Origin: CAVYYW01 sp963772845
Lineage (GTDB): Bacteria > Bacillota > Bacilli > Bacillales > Sporolactobacillaceae
Assembly: GCA_963772845.1 (NCBI GenBank)
Contig: CAVYYW010000041.1
Span: forward strand, 1-64,000
DNA length: 64,000 bases
Direction: 5' to 3'
In this document: piece by piece, positions 18,705 to 27,949 of the stretch
Layout of the letters: every line of letters begins with the position of its first letter
Numbering within the stretch: the stretch's first letter is position 1
Notes under the pieces: generated by a model
The model's database searches: none
Told to the model about the DNA's origin: nothing
The model's input: only the letters and a program-made list of their open reading frames with translations
Translations under genes and position numbers: made by a program

Positions 18705-19662
18705 TTACCGGTGAATGAAGGACAGGCAGCTGAGCGGCTGCGGGCCAGTGAAGAACGCGTACAATCTTACGCCGTTCATGGCTCCAGTACATCATTGTTT
18801 TCGTTCGCTGATTAAATAATAAAAGCTGCTGACCATGCTGGCGAATATGGGTAACCTTTGGAATGGTATACGTTATTTTTTCTTCAGTATATCTATTAAA
18901 ATATGTTAATGTTTCGGCTGTGCCCTCTTCATAATCCAAACCATGAAGAATGAGGTCAGATTGATATGTGAATAATTCCCTTACGGCCACTTCAGCCGTT
19001 TTTTCCCCCAGCTTCATCCCATTCAGACTGAGCGTCATCACAGTTCCTTTTTTTGAAGAGAAAGGATAGCTTGTTGCAAGGAAGAAGACATTCTCGGTTT
19101 TAACAAGACTGGTCGGATAAAAACCAAAGCCCAGAGAGTGCTTAACAGCCGTCTGAGAAGTCAGTTGATAAATTAAGGCCTCATCATCTCTTGGCACATA
19201 AGACGTGGCGTAAACAGCCCCTTGGTGCATTTCAACATCCCAAAGAAATCCTTCAATCGTCCATTGGTTCATCATCTGGTGATTTGTTTTTCCAATCTGA
19301 TAGACATGCCCTTTATAGTCAACACCCTCACAGGCTGCAATGATACAATCCGGAAATTCATATAGCGTTGCCTGCCCGTTAAGGACAAAGCGCTTTACAA
19401 ATTGCCCTTCTGAGTCATACAGATATATCTCACTGGAGGCATGCCGTTTTGTGTTCGTTTCAGTAAACCAGTAATAACCGCGTCCATCAATCAGCAATTC
19501 TTCATACTGAGCCATCAGCTGATGTTTCCGATCAGCTGAAAGATTTAATAAATGAAAGAGATTTGCAGAAGATCTAGTTACCTCTCGGACTTCACTCAAA
19601 AAATCTGGAGTTTCCTTCGATTGACTTACTGGAATTAGGGACTCTTTTAGTACACTTTCCAT
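18694..19662 (-). CDS. hypothetical protein, beta-propeller-like
   Basis: A 322-residue soluble protein that I do not recognise. It is rich in repeated beta-strand units of about 40-45 residues (for example YLYDSEGQFVKRFVLN, VYQIGKTNHQMMNQWTIEG, VMTLSLNGMKLGEKT), which suggests a propeller fold. There is no signal peptide, membrane segment or catalytic motif. It is a single-gene unit: a terminator follows, and 335 bases of noncoding DNA precede it. An AAGGAGGCGTGTC-type ribosome site supports the start. It has no obvious functional link to bpsAB apart from position. Confidence 0.7.
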   Translation of the reverse strand: MESVLKESLIPVSQSKETPDFLSEVREVTRSSANLFHLLNLSADRKHQLMAQYEELLIDGRGYYWFTETNTKRHASSEIYLYDSEGQFVKRFVLNGQATLYEFPDCIIAACEGVDYKGHVYQIGKTNHQMMNQWTIEGFLWDVEMHQGAVYATSYVPRDDEALIYQLTSQTAVKHSLGFGFYPTSLVKTENVFFLATSYPFSSKKGTVMTLSLNGMKLGEKTAEVAVRELFTYQSDLILHGLDYEEGTAETLTYFNRYTEEKITYTIPKVTHIRQHGQQLLLFNQRTKTMMYWSHERRKIVRVLHWPAAAQLPVLHSPVINH

Positions 19663-19997
19663 CTGACACGCCTCCTTTAAATTTTTAAAATTAAAAAAAT
19701 ATCACTCAAAAACAAGGAATAAACCGGATTTACTGCGAATCTTTATTAACAGAATGGGTCAAAGGGTTTACAATAGTATTATTATCCTTTTCCGTGACTT
19801 TTGGCGGATGGATAAGATGTCGCTAATAAAGTTACTATAATTAAGCAGGAACCCTTCATATGAAATCCTGTTTATTTCTATATATCTATCATAACAGAAA
19901 GAGTGGTACTCTTTTATTGGGAAAAAAGGCTTGGAAAGCATCGCTTTATTGGGGGGTCTGAGCTGGAGTTTTCCCAAACTGTGAAGGAAGGTATACT
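19663..19997. other. noncoding intergenic region between divergent genes
   Basis: AT-rich DNA holding the outward promoters of the propeller-like gene and the HTH/TPR pseudogene. I see no repeat module, terminator or RNA structure that I can name. Confidence 0.4.
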
Positions 19998-21270
19998 ATG
20001 ATAGGCACCAGAATAAGATATTACAGAAAGCGATCTGGATATACTCTTGAACAGCTGGCAGAAGGAATCTGCTCCGTTTCCTATCTCAGTAAATTTGAAC
20101 ACGGGGAGAAAGCCAGCGATGAAATCGTTCAATTGCTGTGCAACCGGCTGGGTATTTCCTATAAAGACGTCGACAACAAAGAAGAGCTCGATCAAATCAA
20201 CCGGCTGCTGGATGAGTGGTATGAGGAGATTAAGGATCGGAATGCTGTAAAGGTACATGAAAGAGAAGAAAGAACATCACAAGATTTAGCAACAAATATT
20301 GAAGACCCTTTAATTATACTAAAATATGATCTTTTCCAATTTCGAATGTATTTATTTGACGAAGAAAATGAAAAAGGGGAAATCTTATTACAATCAATTG
20401 ATAATTTAAAGAAATTTTTACTAAAGAATTGGAATACTATTATTATCATTTCAAAGGTATATATTATTTCGCTATAGAAAATTATGACAAAGACACATGA
20501 AATGTTATGAGAAGAGCTGAAGAGTATTCTCGAATAAGTTAAACTTTAATGATAGTGAAATGCAGAATTATTTTATCAAATTAGTCTTGACCTATGGCTT
20601 TTTACTATCAGATTAATAAATGTGTTGAATATGCTCAATAGAGCATTATTACTTTTTGAAAAAGATTATAATTTAAAAAGAATGTCTGATTGTCATAACC
20701 TTATTAGGTATTAGTAATCGAAGACTAAATAACTATTAACAATGCGATCACACACTTATGAACAAGCTCTAAAATTTGCAGATTTATATCATGATACAGA
20801 ACGAAAAGCTATTATTTATCATAATTTAGGATATGTTGAGTCTTGTAGAGGAAATCATCATAAAGCCATTAATTATTTGGAAAAAAGTTATGAACTTGCC
20901 AAGTAAAAGATTCTAAAAATATTTGTCTAACCATATATTTAATTGCAAAAGAATATTTTAAAATTGACGAAAATGATGAAAGCACAAGAATTAATTAGAT
21001 GAAGGGTCTAGAAGTATCCAAAAGAAAATAATATTACTAGATTCTTACTATGATTTTAATATATTAAACATTAAATTAAATAATTAAGAAGGGTTGGAGA
21101 TATACTTAAGAAAATAAGCAATTCCTCATTTTAAAAAAAATATCAAGATGGGATCAGGTTACTAGAATACTGCTGAAGAACTTGCCAATATATACTATGA
21201 TAAGGCAAAATATAAACAGGCAAGCATTTATTATCGCTTAGCCATAGAAGCTAGAAAAAAAATAAATTAA
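19998..21270 (+). pseudogene. decayed XRE-HTH/TPR regulator (PlcR/NprR/Rap-like)
   Basis: The first 159 codons are open: an XRE helix-turn-helix (IGTRIRYYRKRSGYTLEQLAEG...YLSKFEHGEK) followed by the start of a helical repeat domain. After about 20440 the frame breaks repeatedly. Tetratricopeptide-like fragments continue in other frames to a final stop at 21268-21270: FKGIYYFAIENYD, RRAEEYSR, EQALKFADLYHDTERKAIIY, NHHKAINYLEKSYELAK and YKQASIYYRLAIEARKKIN. This is the architecture of RRNPP peptide-sensing regulators. At least six indels or stops in about 830 bases mark true decay, unlike the single-base breaks elsewhere. A good ribosome site (GAAGGAAGG) still precedes the ATG. Confidence 0.82.
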
Positions 21271-21285
21271 AGGGGAGGAAAATTT

Positions 21286-21424
21286 ATGAAAAAACTAATT
21301 TTAGCTTTGTGCATTATCTTTTGCATTGTCACATGCGATTAGTTTTACTGCACACTTTTCATCGGACAAAACTGCACAAAATGATAGCTTGCCACCACTT
21401 GTTGTTGCTCACACTGCACTTTAA
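21286..21424 (+). pseudogene. Phr/NprX-like signalling propeptide gene, frameshifted
   Basis: Fifteen bases after the regulator remnant a strong ribosome site (GGGGAGGAAAA) precedes ATG. The first 17 codons give a signal-peptide core, MKKLILALCIIFCIVTC. One extra base near 21337-21339 then causes a stop. Skipping it continues as ISFTAHFSSDKTAQNDS and ends with PPLVVAHTAL before TAA. The restored 45-residue product has the length and layout of secreted pheromone precursors (export signal, charged spacer, short C-terminal peptide). No known pheromone sequence is recognised; assignment rests on position and layout. Confidence 0.6.
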
Positions 21425-21445
21425 TTAATTTAACAGCTTAATTTT

Positions 21446-21500
21446 AAAAACACTAAGTTCTATTTCATATTTAATAATATGAATTAGACTGGTGTTTTTT
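21446..21500 (+). terminator. terminator after the signal-peptide gene
   Basis: AAAACACT...TTTCATA pairs with TATGAATT...GGTGTTTT over about 20 bases and is followed by TTTTTT. It ends the regulator-peptide unit. Confidence 0.7.
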
Positions 21501-21656
21501 ATTTTGGGCTAATTGTAATTTTCCTTACTCCATTCCCTCTTTCCTTCAGATGGTCACATTCCCAACTTGAAATTTATTCGGACATTGGGCATACTAGGAT
21601 ATAGAAAGTTAAAGGGAATACGTTCTCTAAGATTATGAAAGGGGATATACATCAAA

Positions 21657-21890
21657 ATGGCATTTGTAATTACTTCACCCTGTAAAGATGAAAAAGCCGG
21701 TGAATGCGTTGAAACGTGTCCTGTAGATTGCATTGCAGAAGGCGAAGATATGTTTTATATCGACCCGGATATTTGTATCGACTGTGGAGCTTGTGAAGCT
21801 GTCTGCCCAGTTGAAGCCATTTATCCTGAAGATGAAGTACCTGAAGAAGAACAGCAGTACATTCAGTTAAATCGTGATTACTTTAAATAA
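21657..21890 (+). CDS. 7Fe-type ferredoxin ([3Fe-4S]/[4Fe-4S])
   Basis: A 77-residue acidic ferredoxin. The first cluster motif is C-x7-C-x3-C-P (C9, C17, C21, with a further Cys in CPVDC), and the second is C-x2-C-x2-C-x3-C-P (CIDCGACEAVCPV). This spacing is typical of 7Fe ferredoxins such as Azotobacter FdI and its short Bacillus relatives. It carries electrons between soluble redox enzymes; no partner is adjacent. The ribosome site AAAGGGG is rather far (13 bases) from the ATG. Confidence 0.9.
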   Translation: MAFVITSPCKDEKAGECVETCPVDCIAEGEDMFYIDPDICIDCGACEAVCPVEAIYPEDEVPEEEQQYIQLNRDYFK

Positions 21891-21913
21891 ATCAAGACAC
21901 ATAAAGCTTTAAC

Positions 21914-21945
21914 CCGCCTCATTTCATTTAGAGATGAGGCTTCAT
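21914..21945 (+). terminator. probable ferredoxin terminator
   Basis: GCCTCAT and ATGAGGC form a 7-bp stem 25 bases after the stop. The T run is weak. Confidence 0.45.
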
Positions 21946-21969
21946 TTATGCCTATAAAAGACTTCATCG

Positions 21970-22375
21970 TATCGAGGAGGACACTGAAAAAGCCGCTTGT
22001 CCTTCTTGACACCGATGAATGGGGAAGGAATCTGCGAACATGTGCTTCTGCGTCTGCTAGTAATGCTTCGAAGCGGGATTCCTCGTCGCAACTCGTAGTC
22101 GCCGTTCGAGATGTGATGCTCGTGCCTGCGGAATAACGGGCGGCCGAGACCCCCGCATTGAAGAACGAAAGCGGTGGCTTGGACGTTTGTCCGCGGCAAG
22201 CGAAGACACCGCAGGACTCCTTAAGGAAGATCGGCTAAGACCGTCACGTCCTGTGACAATGCCGATCCTACCCACATCCTGTGGGCATGAGGAGGCTGAA
22301 GCGTTGCCCTCGGAAAGCGTGCCTGAAACGGAAAATCAACAGACATGACGACATCGTGGGACTTTTTCAGTGCCC
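21970..22375. repeat. dispersed mosaic repeat, copy 2, with terminal inverted repeats
   Basis: The ends are inverted copies of each other: GGACACTGAAAAAG at about 21977 and CTTTTTCAGTGCCC at about 22362. Inside are two nested hairpins, GTCACg..GTGAC and CCCACA..TGTGGG (about 22238-22290), then CATGAGGAGGCT and GGAAAGCGTGCCTGAAACG. The same hairpin block appears inverted at about 42710-42790. Length about 400 bp, noncoding, MITE-like, between ferredoxin and yrhD. Confidence 0.7.
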
Positions 22376-22471
22376 CCTTTTAGTGGCCACCCGAGTCTGT
22401 GTTTGTCACATTCTGTTGACGGACAGATCCACTTGCAATTAATCAAATCAGCGCTGATATTCTCAGGATTT

Positions 22472-22513
22472 AAAAAAGATGACCTCTGTTAAGTACAGAG
22501 GTCATCTTTTTTT
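22472..22513. terminator. terminator of the yrhD-fdh operon
   Basis: The near-perfect stem AAAAAAGATGACCTCTGT/ACAGAGGTCATCTTTTTT with a short loop can act in both directions. It lies 34 bases past the yrhD stop. Confidence 0.9.
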
Positions 22514-22546
22514 AGCTGTTTAGACATTATTAGTAACTCAAAGCCT

Positions 22547-23032
22547 TTATTCTTTTTCGCCTTCTTTTCTGCCTGCTCCTTTTAAAAAGCCGGAGAGGGC
22601 TGTAATTGACCGGTTAACATCCGGGTCACGGAATAGCTTAAACAGACCGAAAACGGTCGTTTTTTCATTATTTTCGATGCGGCGGCCCGCTTCATCCAGT
22701 CCTGCGTTTACATTCTCCACAAGACCTTTCATTTTCTCAATATCGAGCCCACCGATAATTTGGCCGAACTTTAGGATATTCTGAATGGAGTCGCTGACAC
22801 CAGGTTTGTTGATTTCACGGGCAGCGATGGCAAGAACCTTATCTCCCTGACCGAAAAGTCCGGTCAGCAGCTCCAGCACACCCCTGTCATCAAGCTTCTG
22901 CATAAGGGTGATAACAGAGAGGACAGCCTGCTTATTATCGAGCAGAGCATCAAGCACCTCATCCTTTTCCTGCTGCTTCACTTCCTCAGGATCCACTTCC
23001 ATACGCTCAATCTTCATTACCGATTTAGCCAC
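22547..23032 (-). CDS. yrhD: DUF1641 protein, YrhD-like partner of formate dehydrogenase
   Basis: A 161-residue DUF1641 protein. It has the characteristic stretch GLFKLFRDPDVNRSITALSGFLKGAG near the C-terminus (landmarks: FRDPDVNRS, GFLKGAG) and a charged N-terminus. In B. subtilis YrhD and YjgD accompany the formate-dehydrogenase-like proteins YrhE and YjgC. Here its start overlaps the end of the large subunit by 8 bases, indicating coupled expression. The biochemical role of the family is unclear; a small accessory subunit is likely. Confidence 0.88.
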   Translation of the reverse strand: MAKSVMKIERMEVDPEEVKQQEKDEVLDALLDNKQAVLSVITLMQKLDDRGVLELLTGLFGQGDKVLAIAAREINKPGVSDSIQNILKFGQIIGGLDIEKMKGLVENVNAGLDEAGRRIENNEKTTVFGLFKLFRDPDVNRSITALSGFLKGAGRKEGEKE

Positions 23033-25988
23033 GGGCTTTCAGCTCCTCTTTGCGCTTAATGACTTCACCAGGAAACATGTAATCTTCCCGTTCCCATTTC
23101 TTCTCAACTTCAACGCCGGTTTTCGGTGTCCGATTTCCATATCTATGATTGTTTTTCGGCAGAGGATGTTCTCCATCAACGCTAAGAATTTCCATTCTGA
23201 CCGCTGTATCCTTATAAGCCGGTGTATCGGTGGCTGAGTCGACCTCATTCGACGTCAGATGGTTAACTGCCAGTTCCCCGTTATCATTTAACGGGATGTA
23301 TAATTCTTTTCCTGTCACTCGGTCTGTAACCAAGACATTCCCTTTGACTGCACCCTGGTCATTAATAAGTCTCACGAGACTGCCGTCTTTAATTCCGCGG
23401 TCTTTTGCAAGCTCTGGAGATACTTCGATAAAGGCTTTCGGCGTCTTCCTGGCAATCCCATGGGTTTTGTATGTCATATTGCCCTCATGGAAGTGCTCAA
23501 GCAGCCTTCCGGTATTCACATGGAGATCATGCTTTTCACTTGTACCTGTTGGTTCTGTCCATTCAACAGGGTGGAAACGAGCCATTTTATTTTTAAAATG
23601 GAACCCTTCCCCATAGAGATATGGGCTGTCTGTTCCATCTTTTTTCACTGGCCACTGCAAGCTTTTATAGCCTTCCAGTCTTTCGTAATTCACGCCTTCA
23701 ATCATTGGATCAAGGCTCGCCACTTCAGCCATAATTTCTCCCGGATTATTGTAATTCCAATTTCGACCCATACGTTTAGCGAGTTCACTAACGATCTGCC
23801 AGTCCGGCTTTGAATCCCCTAATGGATCAAAAACTTGATAAAACCTTTGAATTCTGCGCTCTGTATTTGTAAATGAGCCTTCTTTTTCAAAACTTGGGCT
23901 TGCCGGGAAGACCACATCAGCGAAGGAAGCTGTTTTTGTCAAAAAGAGATCCTGCACAACAAAGAAATCAAGTTTTTCAAACGCTGATTGAACATGGTTG
24001 ATATTTGAATCCACGATTCCCATGTCCTCTCCTTGGAGATACAGGACTTTAAGATGACCGTCGTGAATGGCTTCTACCATTTCATGATTATTAAGCCCTG
24101 GTTCAGCTGGAACATCGGCATCCCATGCTTTATTAAACTTCGCACGTATTTCGTCATCTGAAACATCCTGATAGCCTGGGAAGTTATTCGGCATACTTCC
24201 GAAATCGCTTGCTCCCTGAACGTTGTTATGCCCACGCAGAGGATAAGCACCGGTACCATGACGGCCATAGTTGCCTGTCAGAAGCAGCAGATTCGAGATC
24301 GCTGTTGACGTATCACTGCCACCTTTTTGCTGTGTAACACCCATCGCCCAGCAGATAACAACATTTTCAGCCGCATGAATTTCTTCTGCTACTGCGATCA
24401 GTTCCTCTTTTGTCAGACCAGTTTTTTCCGATACGTAATCAAGCGTATATGGCTCGAGACTCTTTTTAAAGTCCTCAAATTTTTCAACCCGATTGCTTAT
24501 AAATTCTTGATGCTCCCATCCCTGATCCAGGATGTATTTGGATACGCCAGATAGCCACAGAAGATCTGACCCGGCGGTTGGATGAATAAAACGATCCGCT
24601 CTTTCAGCCATTTCATGCTTTCTCAAATCGGCCACAACTAGGCGAGATCCTCTTGTTTTTTGAGCACGCTTAATTTTAGAAGCTAGGACCGGATGAGATT
24701 CTGCTGTATTGGAACCAATAGTAATCACAAGGTCAGCGTTCTCGATATCTTCGAGTGCGCCTGCATCTCCACCGTATCCCACTGTTCTGAACAACCCTTT
24801 AGTCGCTGGTGATTGACAGTAGCGTGAACAGTTATCCACGTTATTTGTTCCTATAACCTGTCTGGCGAACTTCTGCATCAGATAGGATTCTTCATTAGAT
24901 GCTTTAGAAGAGGCAATGACACCAATCGCATCTGCACCATGATCGATCTTAACTTGTTTCATTTTTTCGCTGACGACATTAAATGCTTCATCCCAGCTTA
25001 CTTCAACAAATTCGTCTCCGCGTCTTACTAATGGTTTTTTGATTCTTTCAGGACTGTTAACATAGTCCCATCCGAATTTACCTTTAACACAGGTTGCGAT
25101 GCCATTGGCTGGTGATTCCGGCTGAGGCTGCACTTTCAATACTTTTCTGTCCTTTGTCCAGACATCAAACGAACAGCCGACCCCACAATATGTACAAACG
25201 GTTTTAGTCTTTTTAACGCGCTCTTCTCTCATTTCCGATTCAGAGTCTGAAAGCGCCATGAGTGAACCGTAGCCAGTCTCGACTTTCTTTGTCAGTTCGA
25301 TAAGTTCACGTAAAGTTCCATGCTCAATTCCTGTTAAGTAACCGGCTTCACCGACCATTCCCTTTTCCATCATGGCATTACATGGACAGACGGTTGAACA
25401 CATACCGCAGTTAACGCACGATGATTCATCAATGGTAGTGCCGCCATCCCATACTACCCTGGGTCTGTCTAATGACCAGTCAATAGACAGCGTTTCATTA
25501 ACCTCGGCATTTTGGCATGCTTCGACACAGCGGCCGCAGAGGATACACTGATCAGGGTCATATCGGTAAAATGGACCGGAAAAATCAGCTTCATAAGGTT
25601 TATGTTCATAAGGCATCGTTTGATGTTCAATGCCCTGAGTCTTTACTGAATTATGAATTTCACACGATCCGTTATTATAATCACAGACCGTGCAGTAGAG
25701 CTCATGATTAACAAGCATGCGGTTCATGCCAATGTCCTGCGCCCCTTTGGCATCCTTAGTATCAGTCAGGATTACCATTCCTGCTTTTACCTCCTGGCTG
25801 CATGCCCGTTTCAATTCCCCGTTAATCTCCACAATACATGTATCGCACGTTTCAATCGGCCCAAGGCTCTCGTGATAACAAAGGCTTGGCACCCCTATTC
25901 CGCTTTCGTTAATCAGTGACATGAGATTTTGCCCCGGATCAGCTAAATATTCCTGACCATTAATGGTCACCACAACATGTTCTGGCAA
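23025..25988 (-). CDS. formate-dehydrogenase-type molybdopterin oxidoreductase (YrhE/YjgC-like)
   Basis: This 987-residue fusion enzyme has, in order, an N-terminal 2Fe-2S domain (CYHESLGPIETCDTC, about 37-51), a His-Cys cluster region (CTVCDYNNGSCEIH), two 4Fe-4S motifs (CILCGRCVEAC and CVNCGMCSTVC), the Mo/W-bis-MGD 4Fe-4S motif (CTYCGVGC), and the catalytic and dinucleotide-binding domains. The active-site position reads NCSRYCQSP, so cysteine rather than selenocysteine. Size and layout match B. subtilis YrhE (980) and YjgC (985). It probably oxidises formate in the cytoplasm. Confidence 0.92.
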   Translation of the reverse strand: MPEHVVVTINGQEYLADPGQNLMSLINESGIGVPSLCYHESLGPIETCDTCIVEINGELKRACSQEVKAGMVILTDTKDAKGAQDIGMNRMLVNHELYCTVCDYNNGSCEIHNSVKTQGIEHQTMPYEHKPYEADFSGPFYRYDPDQCILCGRCVEACQNAEVNETLSIDWSLDRPRVVWDGGTTIDESSCVNCGMCSTVCPCNAMMEKGMVGEAGYLTGIEHGTLRELIELTKKVETGYGSLMALSDSESEMREERVKKTKTVCTYCGVGCSFDVWTKDRKVLKVQPQPESPANGIATCVKGKFGWDYVNSPERIKKPLVRRGDEFVEVSWDEAFNVVSEKMKQVKIDHGADAIGVIASSKASNEESYLMQKFARQVIGTNNVDNCSRYCQSPATKGLFRTVGYGGDAGALEDIENADLVITIGSNTAESHPVLASKIKRAQKTRGSRLVVADLRKHEMAERADRFIHPTAGSDLLWLSGVSKYILDQGWEHQEFISNRVEKFEDFKKSLEPYTLDYVSEKTGLTKEELIAVAEEIHAAENVVICWAMGVTQQKGGSDTSTAISNLLLLTGNYGRHGTGAYPLRGHNNVQGASDFGSMPNNFPGYQDVSDDEIRAKFNKAWDADVPAEPGLNNHEMVEAIHDGHLKVLYLQGEDMGIVDSNINHVQSAFEKLDFFVVQDLFLTKTASFADVVFPASPSFEKEGSFTNTERRIQRFYQVFDPLGDSKPDWQIVSELAKRMGRNWNYNNPGEIMAEVASLDPMIEGVNYERLEGYKSLQWPVKKDGTDSPYLYGEGFHFKNKMARFHPVEWTEPTGTSEKHDLHVNTGRLLEHFHEGNMTYKTHGIARKTPKAFIEVSPELAKDRGIKDGSLVRLINDQGAVKGNVLVTDRVTGKELYIPLNDNGELAVNHLTSNEVDSATDTPAYKDTAVRMEILSVDGEHPLPKNNHRYGNRTPKTGVEVEKKWEREDYMFPGEVIKRKEELKARG

Positions 25989-26299
25989 TGGTCTTCCCCC
26001 TTATTGTCCTTTTGGAGTACTGTAACAAGCTCTGTATTCCATTATACTCGATTTAGAATTTTCTGAAAAGGCGAGCGCTGTTGAATCATGCATAGATTCG
26101 TCTCTTTATAGAAAATAACCTTTATTAAGCATAATAAAACATTTTTAGCCAATTTATTTAGCCACACAAAAGCAACCTAATAGAAGACGGAGGGCACCAA
26201 CCGCTGTTTATGACTGTCCTCCATTCAGGTTTTTGAGTGATCTTATCAGACGAGCTAAGCAAGATACGACTCACACCTTCTAAAGAAACATCTGACAAC

Positions 26300-26725
26300 T
26301 TAACACGTCCTGATTGAATGCGGCGGCTCGCGAGACTCCTCGAAAATGCGCACATTCTGTAGCTGAAAAGCTAATGAAATATCCAACTGAGACTCCTGCG
26401 GAAACAGCGACGCGTCCGAAGATCCACTTTGGCGCACAAAGAAATCACGCCAAAGCTTAAGCTGAGGCCGTGCCCGCGGAAAGCGAGGGTATTTCCGCTT
26501 TCCATGTATGGCATCGCCGAATTTTCTTCGTGCGGTGCGGAAATCGAAGATGCGAGAATTCAAGTCCTACGGAAATAGCACGCGTCCGAAGATCCACTTT
26601 GGCGCAAAAGAGACCACGCCAAAGTTAGCTGAGGCTCGTGCCCACGGAAAGTGAGTGCCTGAAACGAAGTTTAACAACCAAGGTTACATATTCTTTTTCA
26701 GTGGCTTCACACCGTTTTCATCAGG
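26300..26725. repeat. dispersed mosaic repeat, copy 3
   Basis: Carries the modules GAGACTCCTCGAAAATGCGC, GAGACTCCTGCGGAA, and two tandem versions of CGTCCGAAGATCCACTTTGG with ACCACGCCAAAG and GCCCGCGGAAAGCGAG (about 26410-26490 and 26584-26655). It also has a GAAATCGAAGATG module and ends in TTTTTCAGTGGC at about 26695. Together with 25989-26300, which shows nothing else, it fills the gap between fdh and the M50 gene. Confidence 0.7.
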
Positions 26726-26744
26726 TAAGGCTGTTTTTCCATGT

Positions 26745-26776
26745 GAAAAAAAGCCCCATTTCATTTCGAAACGGGG
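26745..26776 (-). terminator. terminator of the comFB-aph-M50 unit
   Basis: On the minus strand CCCCGTTTC and GAAATGGGG form the stem, followed by CTTTTTTT. Confidence 0.85.
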
Positions 26777-26781
26777 ACAAA

Positions 26782-27930
26782 TTATCTTAAATAATAAATG
26801 GACTGATCAAGAAAATCCTTGAAGTATATATAGACAGCGGACAAGAGCAGTGCCAGGAGCACATACGCAATAAATACTTTCCATTTCGTGCTTCTTTTTG
26901 CTTTGTAATAATACTTGTACTGATCCCTTTCCTTGCTTAGCTCTGCACTCTCACGCTTGAGCTGTTCATCGTAAGCTGAAAGGTTTTCATGTGTCTGAAT
27001 ATCGGGAAGAAGTGATTTTAATCGGGTAATCTGCTGGTACATTGCCTTTAATTTCTCTTTTTTAATCTTTTGCCTGTCCTGAACAATCGGTATATAGCCG
27101 CTTTTCATATCATTGAGCTCTGAATGCAATCTTTTCAGTTCCTCATTTAACAAGCGTTCATGATATTGGACCATCGCTGAATTTATCATTGGCTCTTCTT
27201 CGTCACTTTGAAACGAAAAAAATAGTTCCTTATCGTATAAAGAAAGCTTCTCATGAACCGCTTCTCTTGCAGAAATTTGCGCGGCAAGCACCTCACGCTT
27301 ATATTCATCCCGAAAACGGCTCCACCAGCTGATCAAGCCGAATATAAAGATAAGAAGCAGAATCGGTGAAAATGAGATAAATAAGTAGACCGCAAAAATC
27401 AAAAGAGCGATGCCCCAGATGTTAGTGGACAGCACGCCCACAATTCTGCCGCCATCAAGCGGGGAAACCGGGAAGAGATTGAACAAGTTAATCAGAGCAC
27501 CTAACATCACCACAAGTGCCCAGAATGGCTGACCAGTAAAATAGTAAAGAATAAATGCAGGAATAATTGAAATAAGTCCAGCCAGTGGTCCGCCATAGGC
27601 GAGATACGCTTCAGTCGCAGCGTCTTTCGGCTGCTCCTTCATTCCAATAACAGCCCCCATGAAGGGTACAAAAATGGCCGGGCTCGTCTTTATTCCTTTT
27701 TGTTTGGCAGCAACAAGGTGGCCCATTTCATGCACAAATAGTAGATAAATAATGGCTACCGCAAACCGCCAGCCGAAAATCAGGGCGTAGCCTCCCAACG
27801 ATACAACAAGACTAATAATCGTTCCGCCAAATTTAGTGAACTTAAACAGGGCAAACAGCCATTTTAATTTTGATAAAATCAGCAGACCGACAGTAATTAA
27901 GACTCCTTTTCTTGCTTCCCTTTTTGCCAT
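26782..27930 (-). CDS. M50 site-2-protease-like membrane protein with C-terminal coiled coil
   Basis: A 382-residue protein starting at the ATG at 27930, chosen for its AAAGGAGG site. The zinc motif HEMGH lies in the second hydrophobic segment, and the third ligand motif NLFPVSPLDGG is present, so the site-2 protease core is complete in about the first 200 residues. Unusually for the family, a long charged region follows (about 220-350) that looks helical or coiled-coil, then a final membrane segment at the C-terminus. It may cleave a membrane-bound regulator; the substrate is unknown. It follows the phosphotransferase gene by 19 bases. Confidence 0.85.
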   Translation of the reverse strand: MAKREARKGVLITVGLLILSKLKWLFALFKFTKFGGTIISLVVSLGGYALIFGWRFAVAIIYLLFVHEMGHLVAAKQKGIKTSPAIFVPFMGAVIGMKEQPKDAATEAYLAYGGPLAGLISIIPAFILYYFTGQPFWALVVMLGALINLFNLFPVSPLDGGRIVGVLSTNIWGIALLIFAVYLFISFSPILLLIFIFGLISWWSRFRDEYKREVLAAQISAREAVHEKLSLYDKELFFSFQSDEEEPMINSAMVQYHERLLNEELKRLHSELNDMKSGYIPIVQDRQKIKKEKLKAMYQQITRLKSLLPDIQTHENLSAYDEQLKRESAELSKERDQYKYYYKAKRSTKWKVFIAYVLLALLLSAVYIYFKDFLDQSIYYLR

Positions 27931-27949
27931 TTCACGCCTCCTTTCTTTT

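Noticed and set aside
22057..22275. Minus-strand frame of 72 codons
   Set aside because: Lies inside repeat copy 2 with no ribosome site or recognisable product.
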